64,000 nt of DNA from Nonomuraea coxensis DSM 45129. GTDB lineage: Bacteria > Actinomycetota > Actinomycetes > Streptosporangiales > Streptosporangiaceae. Where the stretch lies: positions 7,931,001 to 7,995,000 of the forward strand of contig NZ_CP068985.1 of NCBI RefSeq assembly GCF_019397265.1. The letters are read 5' to 3'. Positions 8,436-17,540 of the stretch are shown here, piece after piece (within the stretch, counting starts at the first letter, position 1; every line of letters starts with the position of its first letter). The notes under the pieces are model-generated. The model searched no databases, was not told the DNA's origin, and was given only the letters and a program-made list of their open reading frames with translations. The translations under genes and the position numbers were made by a program.

Positions 8436-9710
8436 ATGGCCACCTCCATCAAGAAGATCGTCGCCGCCAGCCTGATCGGCACGACCATCGAGTGGTACGA
8501 CTTCTTCCTGTACGGCTCCGCCGCCGCCCTCGTGTTCAACCAGCTCTTCTTCCCCGAGTCCGATCCGCTGACCGGCACGCTGCTGTCGTTCCTCACCTAC
8601 GCCGTCGGGTTCGTCGCCCGCCCGCTCGGCGGCCTGGTCTTCGGCCACTTCGGCGACCGGGTGGGCCGCAAGACCCTGCTGGTCGTCAGCCTGGTGATGA
8701 TGGGGACGGCGACGTTCCTCATCGGCTGCCTGCCGACGTACGAGACCCTCGGCCCGGCCGCCGCGCTGGTGCTGACGGGGCTCCGCCTGGTGCAGGGCTT
8801 CGCGCTCGGCGGCGAGTGGGGCGGCGCGGTGCTCATCGTCTCCGAGCATGGCGACGACGCCCGCCGCGGCTTCTGGGCCTCCTGGCCGCAGGCCGGGGCG
8901 CCGGGCGGCAACCTGCTGGCCACGGGCGTGCTGGCGGCGCTGGCCGCCTGGCAGCCGGAGGAGACGTTCCTGGCGTGGGGGTGGCGGGTGCCGTTCCTGC
9001 TGTCGGGGGTGCTGGTGCTGATCGGCCTGTGGATCCGGCTGACGATCACGGAGTCGCCGGTCTTCCAGGAGTCGGCGCCGGAGGAGCGGGCGCCCATCGT
9101 GGGCGTGCTGCGCCACCACTGGAAGGACGTGCTCGTCGCCATCGGCGCCCGCCTGGCCGAGAACATCTCCTTCTACCTGCTCACCGTCTTCGTCATCACC
9201 TATGCCAAGACCGCCGGCGTCGAGAACTCGACCGTGCTGACCGCGGTGCTCATCGCCTCGGCGGTGCACTTCGTGACGATCCCGATGTGGGGCGCGCTGT
9301 CGGACCGGGTCGGCCGCCGCCCGATCTACCTGGCCGGAGCGGCCGGCATCGGCGTGTGGATCTTCGCGTTCTTCCCGCTGGTGGACACCGGCAACTTCCT
9401 GGCGATCACCGTCGCGGTCATCGTCGGCCTGCTGTTCCACGGCATGATGTACGGACCCCAGGCGGCCTTCTTCTCCGAGCTGTTCGGCACCCGGATGCGC
9501 TACACCGGCGTGTCGATCGGCGCTCAGCTCTCGGCCATCGTGGCGGGCGCGCTCGCGCCCATCATCGCGGTCGCCCTGCTGCGCGCGTACTCCAGTAGCC
9601 TTCCCATCTCTCTCTACCTCGGGCTGGCCGCGGTCCTCACGCTGGGCGCGGTCTACGCCGCCCGGGAGACCCAGGGCCGCGACCTGGCCGAAAGGATCCA
9701 CACGCGATGA
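8436..9710 (+). CDS. MFS transporter, metabolite:H+ symporter (MHS) family
   Basis: Integral membrane symporter of 424 residues with about 12 hydrophobic segments. Family marks are the N-terminal TTIEWYDFFLYG, the loop 2-3 motif GHFGDRVGRK, and the repeated SDRVGRRP in the second half. MHS proteins (ShiA/ProP/KgtP type) take up organic acids with protons. ATG 8436 (MATSIKK) is preferred to the GTG at 8427, because the latter lies inside a 9-bp inverted repeat. The position between a 3-hydroxybutyrate-type dehydrogenase/PucR pair and two hydrolases points to uptake of a hydroxy acid or its ester. Its stop overlaps the next start (ATGA). Confidence 0.88.
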   Translation: MATSIKKIVAASLIGTTIEWYDFFLYGSAAALVFNQLFFPESDPLTGTLLSFLTYAVGFVARPLGGLVFGHFGDRVGRKTLLVVSLVMMGTATFLIGCLPTYETLGPAAALVLTGLRLVQGFALGGEWGGAVLIVSEHGDDARRGFWASWPQAGAPGGNLLATGVLAALAAWQPEETFLAWGWRVPFLLSGVLVLIGLWIRLTITESPVFQESAPEERAPIVGVLRHHWKDVLVAIGARLAENISFYLLTVFVITYAKTAGVENSTVLTAVLIASAVHFVTIPMWGALSDRVGRRPIYLAGAAGIGVWIFAFFPLVDTGNFLAITVAVIVGLLFHGMMYGPQAAFFSELFGTRMRYTGVSIGAQLSAIVAGALAPIIAVALLRAYSSSLPISLYLGLAAVLTLGAVYAARETQGRDLAERIHTR

Positions 9711-10705
9711 AGGTCACCACTCCCCGGCTCACCCAGAACGTCCTGACCGTCGAGGGCAGGGACGGCGGCGAGCCCGTGCTGTTCGTCCACGGCAACGTCT
9801 CCTCGGCCGCGTTCTGGCGCGACACGATGGCGGCGCTGCCGGACCGCTACCGCCCGCTGGCCGTGGACCTGCGCGGCTTCGGCGACACCGATCCTGCCCC
9901 GGTGGACGCCACGCGCGGCCTGCGCGACTACTCCGACGACGTGCTGGAGCTGGTCGAGACCCTGGGCCTGGCGCCCGTCCACCTGGTCGGCTGGAGCATG
10001 GGCGGCGGCGTGGTGCTGCAGGCCCTGCGCGACCGGCCCGCGGCGGTGCGGAGTGTCACGCTGGTCAACCCGGTCTCGCCGTACGGCTTCGGCGGCACCG
10101 AGGGCGCGGACGGCCGGATCACGCACCCCGACGGCGCGGGCGCGGGAGCGGGCGGCGCGAACCCCGACTTCGTGGCCCGCCTCCAGGCCGGCGACCTGTC
10201 GGAGGAGTCGCCCACCTCGCCGCGCAGCGTCTTCCGCTCCTCCTACGTGAAGCACCCGGTCCCCGACGAGGACTTCTACGTCCGCGCCATGCTGACCACC
10301 CGCGTGGGCGAGGCCCACTACCCGGGCGACGCGGTGCCGTCCGACGCCTGGCCCCACCTGGCTCCCGGCAAGAGCGGCGTGCTCAACACCATGTCCCCGA
10401 CCTACTTCCGGCTGGACGACCTGCCGGAGATCGACCCCAAGCCGCCCGTCCTGTGGATCAGGGGCGCCGACGACGTCATCGTCTCCGACACGTCCCTGTT
10501 CGACCTGGCGCACCTCGGCGCGCTCGGCGTCGTGCCCGGCTCCCCCGGCACGCCCGCCCAGCCGATGGTGACGCAGACGCGGGCGGTGCTGGAGCGCTAC
10601 GGCCCCTACCGCGAGGTGGTCATCGCCGAGTGCGGACACAGCCCGCACCTGGAGCACCCCGCCGAGTTCGGCCGGCTGCTGGCCGCCCACCTGGAGGAGG
10701 CGTGA
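9707..10705 (+). CDS. Alpha/beta hydrolase
   Basis: 332-residue alpha/beta-fold hydrolase. The oxyanion strand FVHGNVSS lies at about 25-32, the nucleophile elbow GWSMGG at about 95-100, and a late ECGHSPHLEHP segment provides the catalytic His. It lacks a signal peptide, so it is probably cytosolic. The four-base ATGA overlap with the transporter and the TGATG overlap with the next hydrolase place it in the same operon. An ester or oligomer of a hydroxy acid would fit the neighbours, but the sequence does not fix the substrate. An insertion rich in Gly/Ala (about residues 135-150) precedes the lid region. Confidence 0.8.
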   Translation: MKVTTPRLTQNVLTVEGRDGGEPVLFVHGNVSSAAFWRDTMAALPDRYRPLAVDLRGFGDTDPAPVDATRGLRDYSDDVLELVETLGLAPVHLVGWSMGGGVVLQALRDRPAAVRSVTLVNPVSPYGFGGTEGADGRITHPDGAGAGAGGANPDFVARLQAGDLSEESPTSPRSVFRSSYVKHPVPDEDFYVRAMLTTRVGEAHYPGDAVPSDAWPHLAPGKSGVLNTMSPTYFRLDDLPEIDPKPPVLWIRGADDVIVSDTSLFDLAHLGALGVVPGSPGTPAQPMVTQTRAVLERYGPYREVVIAECGHSPHLEHPAEFGRLLAAHLEEA

Positions 10706-11859
10706 TGCTGGTCGCCCTCACCCTCGTCGCGAGCCTGCTGACGCCCGTCCAGCAGCCGCACCAGCAGCTCGCCGTGCCGGGCGCGGAGAAGCAGGTGGTC
10801 GCCCGCCTGGCCGACCTCACGACCGCGGGCACCGTGGCCACCGGCCACACCGACCCGGCCGACTGGGCCGGGCTGCACTCGGCCGCCACGGTCAACCCGA
10901 CCGGGGTGCCGGGCACGCAGATCGACGGCTACTTCCCCGACACCTCCACCGGCAACGCCACGCACGGCTGGAACCACGACGCCCAGTTCGTGATCAGGCT
11001 GCCCGACCGCTGGAACGGCGGCCTGGTCGTCAGCGGCACCCCGGGCAACAGGGAGCAGTACGCCAACGACTACACGATCTCCGACTGGGTGCTGGCCAAG
11101 GGCTACGCCTTCGCCGCCACCGACAAGGGCAACGTCGGCACCGCCTTCCACGAGGACGGCCGCGCGCCAGGCGACGCCATCGCCGAGTGGAACGACCGCG
11201 TCACCCAGCTCGCCGTGGCCGCCAAGGCCGTGGTCCGCCAGCGGTACGGCAGGCAGCCCGCCCGCACGTACGCGGCCGGCATCTCCAACGGCGGCTACCT
11301 CGTCAGATGGCAGCTGGAGAACCGGGGCCACCTCTACGACGGCGGCGTCGACTGGGAGGGCACGCTCTGGCGGCTCAAGGGCGACAACCTGCTGAACGTC
11401 CTGCCGGCCGCGCTGAAGGCGTACCCGGACGAGGCCGGGGTGCGGGCGGCCGGGTTCGCGGCCGGGTCGGAGTTCCTGTGGCCCTTCCACCGGCAGTACT
11501 ACTGGGAGCTCACCCAGGAGCTCTACCAGAAGGAGCTGGATCCGTCCTACCAGGGCGCCCCTGCCGACTACGACTACGACGCGCGCAGGCCGTACGCGGC
11601 CGTCGCCAAGATCGCGCTGACCGGCCGGATCACCAAGCCGCTCATCACGATCCACGGGACGCTGGACACGCTGCTGCCGATCTCCCGCGACTCCGACGTC
11701 TACGCCCGGATGGTCGGGCCGCACCGGCCGTTCCGCTACCACCGGATCGAGGGCGGCAACCACCTGGACAGCCTGGTGGATCTCTACCCCGACCGGCTCA
11801 AGCCGATGCTGCCCGCCTTCAGGAGCGCGTTCGAGGAGCTGGAGGCGTGGGTCAGGTGA
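10705..11859 (+). CDS. Secreted alpha/beta hydrolase (tannase/3-hydroxybutyrate-oligomer hydrolase-like)
   Basis: 384 residues. The N-terminus MLVALTLVASLLTPVQQ looks like a short signal peptide, so export is likely. The nucleophile elbow GISNGG near residue 195 and the terminal GGNHLD segment give Ser and His of a triad; IHGTLDTLLPI carries a likely acid. The layout resembles tannase/feruloyl-esterase-like and 3-hydroxybutyrate oligomer hydrolases. A secreted depolymerase would supply monomers for the MHS transporter and dehydrogenase encoded upstream. The start overlaps the previous stop (TGATG). Its last eight bases overlap the convergent glycosyltransferase gene. Substrate assignment is inference from context. 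Confidence 0.75.
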   Translation: MLVALTLVASLLTPVQQPHQQLAVPGAEKQVVARLADLTTAGTVATGHTDPADWAGLHSAATVNPTGVPGTQIDGYFPDTSTGNATHGWNHDAQFVIRLPDRWNGGLVVSGTPGNREQYANDYTISDWVLAKGYAFAATDKGNVGTAFHEDGRAPGDAIAEWNDRVTQLAVAAKAVVRQRYGRQPARTYAAGISNGGYLVRWQLENRGHLYDGGVDWEGTLWRLKGDNLLNVLPAALKAYPDEAGVRAAGFAAGSEFLWPFHRQYYWELTQELYQKELDPSYQGAPADYDYDARRPYAAVAKIALTGRITKPLITIHGTLDTLLPISRDSDVYARMVGPHRPFRYHRIEGGNHLDSLVDLYPDRLKPMLPAFRSAFEELEAWVR

Positions 11860-13846
11860 GGTAGCGGTGCCGGCCCGCGCGCGCCAGGCGCACCACGTGC
11901 CGGACGCCGGGCAGCCGGCGGCCGAGCCGGTGCAGCGCGGTGTCCCTGCCGAGCGGCGAGGGCCGGCCCGGGTCCACGGCGGCGGACGGGCGCACCTCCA
12001 CCCGTCCCCGCCGTACGGTCAGGGCGAAGCGCAGCCCCAGCTCCTCCTCGGCCGAGCGCAGCGACGCCAGCCAGGTGCCGGGGCCGAGGTGGTCGGCGGC
12101 CGGCCAGCGCCGCACCGGCAGCTTGGCCACGAGCTGCCCGGCGAGCTTCCCCGGCAGCCCGGCCTCGGCCAGCGCCGGGGCGCTCACCTCGCGCTCGCGG
12201 CCGTGTCCGGTGCTGTGCAGCACCAGCTCCAGGGGCGGGCCGCCGCTCGGCGGCACGTACGGCACCGGCAGCACGACGTAGGCGTGCCCGTCGAGCTGCT
12301 TGACCTCGGCCGCCGCGGACACGAGCGCGATCGACTCGGCGAACGAGCGTGGCTCGACGGCGAGCCCCAGCTCCCCCTGGTCGGACCAGCAGGGCACGAC
12401 GAGCCGCATGCGGGGCCGCTGGGCGAGCACGCCGAGGCAGTTGAGCGGGCCCTCGGGCCGGCGCACCCGGCTTCTCGCCTGGTTGGCGCCGCCGTACATG
12501 CGGACGTGCAGCTCCCACTGGCCGGGCAGCAGCGGCTCGCCGTACGCGGCGCTGCTCACGTCGACCCTGGCCTCGGCCTTGATCTGCACGCGGGCCCTGC
12601 GGCGGCCCTCCTGGACCACCTCGACGCGCTGGGCCAGCGGCAGGAAGTGGATGACGCCGGTCGCGGCGTGGCGTACGTAGACCTCGATGCGGGCCCGTTC
12701 GACGGCGTCGCTCACGTTGGTGACGCTGGGGTTCAGCAGCTTGGCGTCGATGGAACGCGGCGGCACCCAGTGCAGGCGGGGGCCGTCCACGCGGTAGCGG
12801 TCGGGCCCGCCGTCGACGCCCTTGACCTCGACGGTGAGCCCGAGCACCAGGACGTGGGCGTCCCAGCGCACCTCCGTCAGCTCCGAGATCAGGCCGCCGC
12901 GGCGGGCCGAGGTGGCCAGCAGCACGATCTGGTCCAGGCGGCCCAGCCGGACGAACGCGGCCACGGCCCGGAGCTGGACGGGCAGGTGGCGGTCCAGCTT
13001 CTCGGGGAAGCGCTCCTCCATGAGCTGCTGGACGAGGCGGAAGTGCCGCCCCCGGTCCACGGAGGAGTCGGCGAACCTGCTGGTCAGCAGGGGCCGCAGG
13101 ACGGCGTAGCGGTACCAGTAGGCGTACATGCGGTCGCGCTGGCGGCCCTCGCCGACGTAGGTGTCGATGTCGTCGAGCAGCGACCGCAGCTCCTGCGCCA
13201 TCGCGTGCGGCTCCTCCTCCAGCCGGGGCCGCTCGCCGAGGTGGCAGCAGACGTGCTCGGCGAGCACCGCGATCACCTTGGCGTGCAGGTAGGCGCGCAT
13301 GACGAACGCCTGCTCGGCCAGCCGTCCGCCGGTCACCGAGAAGCCGAGCTGGTGCTCCTCCAGGTAGGCCCGGCGGTAGAGCTGCTGCGGGCCGAGCACG
13401 CTGAGGAGGCGGTCGCGCAGGATGTCGGCGCGGGCGGTGCTGCGGGCGAAGGCGACCATCGGCGGGCCCGAGGCGCGCACCAGGCGGCCGATCAGCACGT
13501 CCGCGTCGGTCTCGACGGCCCGCTCGTACATGCGGGCGAGGGCGTCGCGCTCCAGGCGGTCGCCCTGGTCGAGGAAGAAGACGTAGTCGCCGCGGGCGTC
13601 GGCCAGCCCCACGTTGCGGCCACGGGCGGGCGAGCCGGTGCAGGGCAGGTGGAACGCCCGCACATGAGGACGGGCCGCGGCGATGGCGTCCAGGCGCTCC
13701 GCGGTCCCGTCCGTGGACCCGTCGTCCACGAGCAGCACCTCGACGTCGCCCGCGGGCATCGTCTGCTCCATGGCGGAGCGGATGGCCGCGTCCGCGGTGT
13801 CACCCGGGTTGTGGACATTGACGATCACGCTGACCTTCACACCCAT
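11852..13846 (-). CDS. Glycosyltransferase family 2 with C-terminal extension
   Basis: 664 residues. Residues 1-220 are a GT-A fold family 2 glycosyltransferase: VSVIVNVHN start, LLVDDGSTDGT at about 38-48 binding the nucleotide sugar, and FFLDQGDRLE at about 90-99 in place of the usual DxD. The following 440 residues contain beta-rich segments like those of actinobacterial teichoic-acid or capsule transferases. No membrane segment is seen. The gene probably extends a cell-surface polymer, but donor and acceptor are unknown. It converges on the hydrolase operon. A secreted lytic-transglycosylase-like gene lies 93 bases upstream on the same strand, suggesting a wall-related pair. Confidence 0.85.
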   Translation of the reverse strand: MGVKVSVIVNVHNPGDTADAAIRSAMEQTMPAGDVEVLLVDDGSTDGTAERLDAIAAARPHVRAFHLPCTGSPARGRNVGLADARGDYVFFLDQGDRLERDALARMYERAVETDADVLIGRLVRASGPPMVAFARSTARADILRDRLLSVLGPQQLYRRAYLEEHQLGFSVTGGRLAEQAFVMRAYLHAKVIAVLAEHVCCHLGERPRLEEEPHAMAQELRSLLDDIDTYVGEGRQRDRMYAYWYRYAVLRPLLTSRFADSSVDRGRHFRLVQQLMEERFPEKLDRHLPVQLRAVAAFVRLGRLDQIVLLATSARRGGLISELTEVRWDAHVLVLGLTVEVKGVDGGPDRYRVDGPRLHWVPPRSIDAKLLNPSVTNVSDAVERARIEVYVRHAATGVIHFLPLAQRVEVVQEGRRRARVQIKAEARVDVSSAAYGEPLLPGQWELHVRMYGGANQARSRVRRPEGPLNCLGVLAQRPRMRLVVPCWSDQGELGLAVEPRSFAESIALVSAAAEVKQLDGHAYVVLPVPYVPPSGGPPLELVLHSTGHGREREVSAPALAEAGLPGKLAGQLVAKLPVRRWPAADHLGPGTWLASLRSAEEELGLRFALTVRRGRVEVRPSAAVDPGRPSPLGRDTALHRLGRRLPGVRHVVRLARAGRHRYLT

Positions 13847-13939
13847 GCGGCCAGCCTCCGCCCCGGCTCACGGTGGGGGCGCGGCGGCTTGCCGATTGCA
13901 GAAGGAAAGTTGACCTGTCCGGGCGGCTCTTCTGGAGGT

Positions 13940-14662
13940 CTAGTACCAGCCGACCCGCTGGGAGTGGCCCCAGGCGCCGCAGGGCGTGCCGTAGCGGCCC
14001 TTGATGTAGCCGAGGCCCCACTTGATCTGGGTGGCGGCGTTGGTCTGCCAGTCGGAGCCCGCGCTCGCCATCTTGCTGCCGGGCAGCGACTGCGGGATGC
14101 CGTACGCGCCGGAGTAGCGGTTCATGGCCCGCTCGTTCCAGCCGCTCTCCTTGTGCCAGAGCGCCTCCAGGCAGCCCCACTGGTCGGCGCCGAAGCCGAA
14201 CGAGGCGAGCATGGCCTTGGCGGTGGCCTTGTTGCTGCCGGGCGAGGGGTTGGTGCCGGGCGGGAAGTTCTGGGCGGGGAAGCCGTCGCCGCCGGGGGCC
14301 TGCTTGGGCACCACCCAGGACAGCTCGTCCTTGTGGTCGTCGGCGCCGTCGCGGTTCTTCTTGAGCTGCGCGGCCCGGAACGCCTGCTCGGCCGCGGCCT
14401 TGAGCGCGTCGGTCTCGGGGTCGGGCGCCGAGAGGTCGCCGCTGGCCAGCTTGCCCATGTCCTCGATGGTGAACGCGGGGGTGACCGGCTTGTTCGCGTT
14501 GTCGATCGCGCGCAGGGCGACGAAGGCGCCGCCGCCGCCCACGACCGCCACGGAGACGACGGCGATGACGATGGTCTTGGGTCTGACGCGCCGCGACGAC
14601 CGGCGTGCCGAGGGGACATCGGTTGTCGGGGGGCGCTCACTCAAACGCGGACCGGGGCTCAC
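13940..14662 (-). CDS. Membrane-anchored lytic transglycosylase-like protein
   Basis: About 240 residues. A short cytosolic stretch rich in Arg is followed by one membrane helix (TIVIAVVSVAVVGGGGAFVAL), an Ala/Pro-rich linker, and a C-terminal lysozyme-like domain. CLEALWHKESGWN carries the catalytic Glu, YGIPQSLPG is the second SLT motif, and GRYGTPCGAW is near the end. Family members cleave peptidoglycan outside the membrane. The start is uncertain: GTG 14662 is used here, while TTG 14701 or an internal TTG are alternatives. It is divergent from the AfsQ1-like regulator. A near-perfect CRP-type palindrome lies in the shared intergenic region, relevant because mycobacterial rpfA is CRP-controlled. 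Confidence 0.82.
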   Translation of the reverse strand: MSPGPRLSERPPTTDVPSARRSSRRVRPKTIVIAVVSVAVVGGGGAFVALRAIDNANKPVTPAFTIEDMGKLASGDLSAPDPETDALKAAAEQAFRAAQLKKNRDGADDHKDELSWVVPKQAPGGDGFPAQNFPPGTNPSPGSNKATAKAMLASFGFGADQWGCLEALWHKESGWNERAMNRYSGAYGIPQSLPGSKMASAGSDWQTNAATQIKWGLGYIKGRYGTPCGAWGHSQRVGWY

Positions 14663-14740
14663 GATCCATGAGCTTGCCCTGTCCTGGGGGGTGCCGCGCA
14701 ACCGAAACGCGGTAATCGCTTGGTGTCCCCTTGGCTAAGC

Positions 14741-14756
14741 AGCACGTTAGCGTGCT
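14741..14756. repeat. Small inverted repeat in the divergent promoter region
   Basis: AGCACG and CGTGCT (14741-14746 and 14751-14756) flank a TTAG loop. It lies between the divergent transglycosylase and response-regulator genes, 13 bases from the CRP-type palindrome. It could be a regulator site or a 5' UTR hairpin of the transglycosylase transcript. Confidence 0.4.
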
Positions 14757-14768
14757 ATTTCCGGATAC

Positions 14769-14784
14769 TGTGAGATTAGTCACA
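14769..14784. promoter_or_regulatory. CRP-type operator
   Basis: TGTGA-GATTAG-TCACA is an exact match to the CRP/FNR consensus TGTGA-N6-TCACA, also used by mycobacterial CRP and close to the Streptomyces Crp site. It lies between a divergent cell-wall hydrolase gene and an AfsQ1-like regulator gene, about 107 bases from the hydrolase start and 144 from the regulator start. Control by a cAMP receptor protein is inference. Confidence 0.65.
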
Positions 14785-14927
14785 CTATGGAGACTCCCCT
14801 TCGTGCCCCCGTTGACCGAAGGGAAGCCACTTTCAGGGTTTCTGTCCTTCTTCCCGATGCCTTCAACACGACGTCACAGTTTGGTGACACAACCCGGCTA
14901 TACAGGACATGGAACGATAATGTGCGC

Positions 14928-15602
14928 GTGGCAGGCATTCTCCTCGTCGAAGACGACCCCTCGGTCCGCACCGCTCTTGAGCTGGCGCTGACCCGTCAGG
15001 GGCACTCGGTGACGTCGTACGCGACCGGCGAGGAGGCACTCGACCACATCAGGGCCCGCCGCCCCGAGATCGCCATCCTCGACGTCATGCTCCCCGGCAT
15101 CGACGGCATCGAGGTCTGCCGCCGGGTGCGCAAGCTCGACCAGCTCCCCGTCATCCTGCTCACGGCCCGCGGCGACGACCTGGACATCGTGGTCGGCCTG
15201 GAGGCCGGCGCCGACGACTACGTGGTCAAGCCCGTCGAGCCCCGCGTGCTGGACGCGCGCATCAGGGCCATCCTGCGCCGCGCCGAGTCCGCCGCCTCCG
15301 ACCGCATCACCTTCGGCGACCTCGTCATCGACCGGGGCGCGCTCAAGGTCACGCTGGCCGGCAAGGAGATCCACCTGACGCCCACCGAGCTGCGGCTGCT
15401 GCTGGAGCTCGTCCGCCATCCCGGCCAGGTGCTCAACCGCCGCTACCTGCTGCGGGCGGTCTGGGACCACACGCACATCGCCGACTCCCGGCTCGTGGAC
15501 GCCTGTGTGCAGCGCATCCGCGCCAAGATCGAGCCGAAGCCCGCCGAGCCGGTGTTCATCCACACCGTGCGCGGGTTCGGCTACCGCTTCAGCCCTCCGT
15601 GA
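14928..15602 (+). CDS. afsQ1: OmpR-family response regulator, AfsQ1-like
   Basis: 224-residue DNA-binding response regulator. The receiver domain begins MAGILLVEDD with acidic pair near 8-9, phospho-acceptor Asp in ILDVMLPGIDG, Thr in LLTARGDD and Lys in YVVKP. The winged-helix output ends HTVRGFGYRF. It strongly resembles Streptomyces AfsQ1 in TALELALTRQGH, VVGLEAGADDYVVKPV and DSRLVDACVQR, and matches its length. In Streptomyces that system links nitrogen status to antibiotic production. I chose GTG 14928; GTG 14922 and an ATG at 14787 lie in frame, but the extra residues do not look conserved. A histidine kinase gene follows 13 bases downstream. Confidence 0.85.
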   Translation: MAGILLVEDDPSVRTALELALTRQGHSVTSYATGEEALDHIRARRPEIAILDVMLPGIDGIEVCRRVRKLDQLPVILLTARGDDLDIVVGLEAGADDYVVKPVEPRVLDARIRAILRRAESAASDRITFGDLVIDRGALKVTLAGKEIHLTPTELRLLLELVRHPGQVLNRRYLLRAVWDHTHIADSRLVDACVQRIRAKIEPKPAEPVFIHTVRGFGYRFSPP

Positions 15603-15615
15603 CCGTGATGCTTCC

Positions 15616-17028
15616 GTGATCCCTCTTCCCACCGGACTGCGCGCCCGGCTCGTCATCACGTTCACGCTCGTCGCCGTCACCGCGTCCATGCTCGTGGCCA
15701 CGATCGGCTTCGAGCTGGCCAAGACCGCCCTGGTGACCAGGACCGAGCGGACCTCCATGGACCTCGTCGTACGGGAGCTCGGCGGGCTCGACTTCCCCGT
15801 CGGCCGGCTGCGGCCGGGCGAGGCCGCGCCCACCAGCAAGGAGCTCAACCACCTGGCCCAGACCCTGAGCGCCCCCGGCAGGAGCGTCGTGATCGAGTAC
15901 GGCGACCTGGTCTCCGTCACCGGCCCGATGACCCTCCGCGACGTCCCCAACGAGCTCTACGGCCGGGCCAAGCAGAGCGTCGTGACCCAGCGCCGGGTGC
16001 TCAGGGGCGAGCTGTGGCTCATCGTCGGCACCGAGGTCCACCGCGCCACGAACGGCGTCCCCGAGGCCACCGGCCTGCGCGCCTTCGTCTTCTTCCCCAT
16101 GCGCGCCGACGTCAGCCAGCTCGACACCCTCCGCGCCAGGCTGTTCCAGGGCGGCATCGCGATCGTGATCATCGCGCTGGTCGTGGCGCTGTTCTCGGCC
16201 CGGCAGGTGCTGCTGCCGGTGCGCCGGCTGAGCGCGGCCGCCCAGGCGCTCGGCGAGGGCCGGCTCGACACCCGCCTGCCGGTCCACGGCCAGGACGAGC
16301 TGGCCGGGCTGACCGCCAGGTTCAACGACGCCGCCGCGGCGCTGGAGCTGAGCGTGTCCGAGCTGCGCTCGCTGGAGGCCATGTCCCGCCGGTTCGTGGC
16401 CGACGTCTCGCACGAGCTGCGTACGCCGCTGACCGCCATGACGGCCGTGGCCGACGTGCTGTCCGAGGAGGCCGGCCGGCTGCCCGAGGCGCCCGCCGAG
16501 GCCGTCCGGCTGGTGCTCAGGGAGATCGAGCGGCTGCGCGAGCTGGTCGAGCACCTCATCGAGATCAGCCGCTTCGACGCGGGCACCGCCACGCTCAACC
16601 TGGAGCCGGTCAACGTGGCCGACGCCATCGGCGACTGCCTGGAGACCCGCGGCTGGAACGAGCAGGTCAGGGTCAACGCCTCCCAGGGGCTGACCGCCAA
16701 CCTCGACCCGAGGAGGTTCGACGTGATCGTGGCCAACCTCGTCGGCAACGCGCTCAAGCACGGCGGCCCCCCTGTGGTGGTCAACGCCCGCAGCACCGAG
16801 AACGGGCTGGAGGTGAAGGTGCGCGACCACGGCAAGGGCATCCCGCGCGAGGCGCTGCCGCACGTCTTCGACCGCTTCTTCAAGGCCGGCGCGGGCCGGG
16901 CGCGCAGCCACGGCAGCGGCCTCGGCCTCGCCATCGCCCGCGCGAACGTGCACCTGCACGGCGGCACCATCTCGGTCCGGGCGCAGGAGCCCGGCACCCT
17001 CTTCACCGTCTGGCTGCCCCACTCGTGA
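15616..17028 (+). CDS. afsQ2: Sensor histidine kinase, AfsQ2-like
   Basis: 470-residue membrane sensor. A first transmembrane helix (about residues 10-32), an extracytoplasmic domain of about 150 residues, and a second helix (GGIAIVIIALVVALFSA) are followed by HAMP. The HisKA domain has the phospho-acceptor SHELRTPLTAM. The HATPase domain has N box VANLVGNALKH, G1 DHGKGIP and G2 SHGSGLGLAIA. It is the partner of the AfsQ1-like regulator encoded just upstream. GTG 15616 is the first start that gives a normal N-terminus. Its stop overlaps the lipoprotein start (GTGA), so all three are one operon. The signal it senses is unknown. Confidence 0.87.
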   Translation: MIPLPTGLRARLVITFTLVAVTASMLVATIGFELAKTALVTRTERTSMDLVVRELGGLDFPVGRLRPGEAAPTSKELNHLAQTLSAPGRSVVIEYGDLVSVTGPMTLRDVPNELYGRAKQSVVTQRRVLRGELWLIVGTEVHRATNGVPEATGLRAFVFFPMRADVSQLDTLRARLFQGGIAIVIIALVVALFSARQVLLPVRRLSAAAQALGEGRLDTRLPVHGQDELAGLTARFNDAAAALELSVSELRSLEAMSRRFVADVSHELRTPLTAMTAVADVLSEEAGRLPEAPAEAVRLVLREIERLRELVEHLIEISRFDAGTATLNLEPVNVADAIGDCLETRGWNEQVRVNASQGLTANLDPRRFDVIVANLVGNALKHGGPPVVVNARSTENGLEVKVRDHGKGIPREALPHVFDRFFKAGAGRARSHGSGLGLAIARANVHLHGGTISVRAQEPGTLFTVWLPHS

Positions 17029-17540
17029 GAGCCAGGACCTCCCTCGCGCTGCTCGCCTGCGTCCTGCTGGCCGCCTGCGGCATCTCCCCCACCGACGTGC
17101 AGGAACGCGGCAACGCCCCCACCGTGAGCATCCCGCCGCCGTCCAAGACGATCTACCTGATCAGGAACGGCAAGCTCGCGCGGGAGCCGGCCGACGTCGG
17201 GGACGACACGGTGGAGAGCCTGCTCGGCGCACTGTTCGCGGCGTCCGGGCAGCCGCTCGGCGACCGGGACACGGCGCTGCGCGGGTTCACGTACCTGCGG
17301 ACCAAGGACTCGCTCAACCCCGTGCAGCGCGACGAGATGCAGCTCCCGCGCACGCTGACGCTGACCGTCTACATCAGGGGCTCGGCATCGCTGAGCGACC
17401 TCGGCAAGGCGCAGATCGTCTGCACGGCGCAGCAGGACGCGGCGTACGAGCAGGTCAAGATCGTCCGGGACAACGAGAACCGCCCCCCGAAGGACGAGGG
17501 GCGGTACACGTGCGGCGATCTCCGCGGCGCTACATCGTGA
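17025..17540 (+). CDS. Lipoprotein of the AfsQ-like operon
   Basis: 171 residues with a short lipoprotein signal: [17 protein letters not shown] places the lipidated Cys at about 18. GerMN-type content is not clear, and I recognise no enzyme motif. In Streptomyces a lipoprotein gene follows afsQ1/afsQ2 in the same way (SCO4905, from memory), and the CseA lipoprotein tunes the CseBC kinase. A role in modulating the sensor outside the membrane is therefore plausible but inferred. The GTG at 17025 overlaps the kinase stop by four bases. The 3' end overlaps the convergent PhoH gene by 11 bases, so no terminator fits between them. Confidence 0.78.
   Translation: MRARTSLALLACVLLAACGISPTDVQERGNAPTVSIPPPSKTIYLIRNGKLAREPADVGDDTVESLLGALFAASGQPLGDRDTALRGFTYLRTKDSLNPVQRDEMQLPRTLTLTVYIRGSASLSDLGKAQIVCTAQQDAAYEQVKIVRDNENRPPKDEGRYTCGDLRGATS

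Noticed and set aside
14702-14800. A ydaO/c-di-AMP riboswitch upstream of the transglycosylase, as in some rpf genes
   Set aside because: The region is only about 120 bases long and I could not find the conserved core elements; only a dyad and a CRP site are visible.
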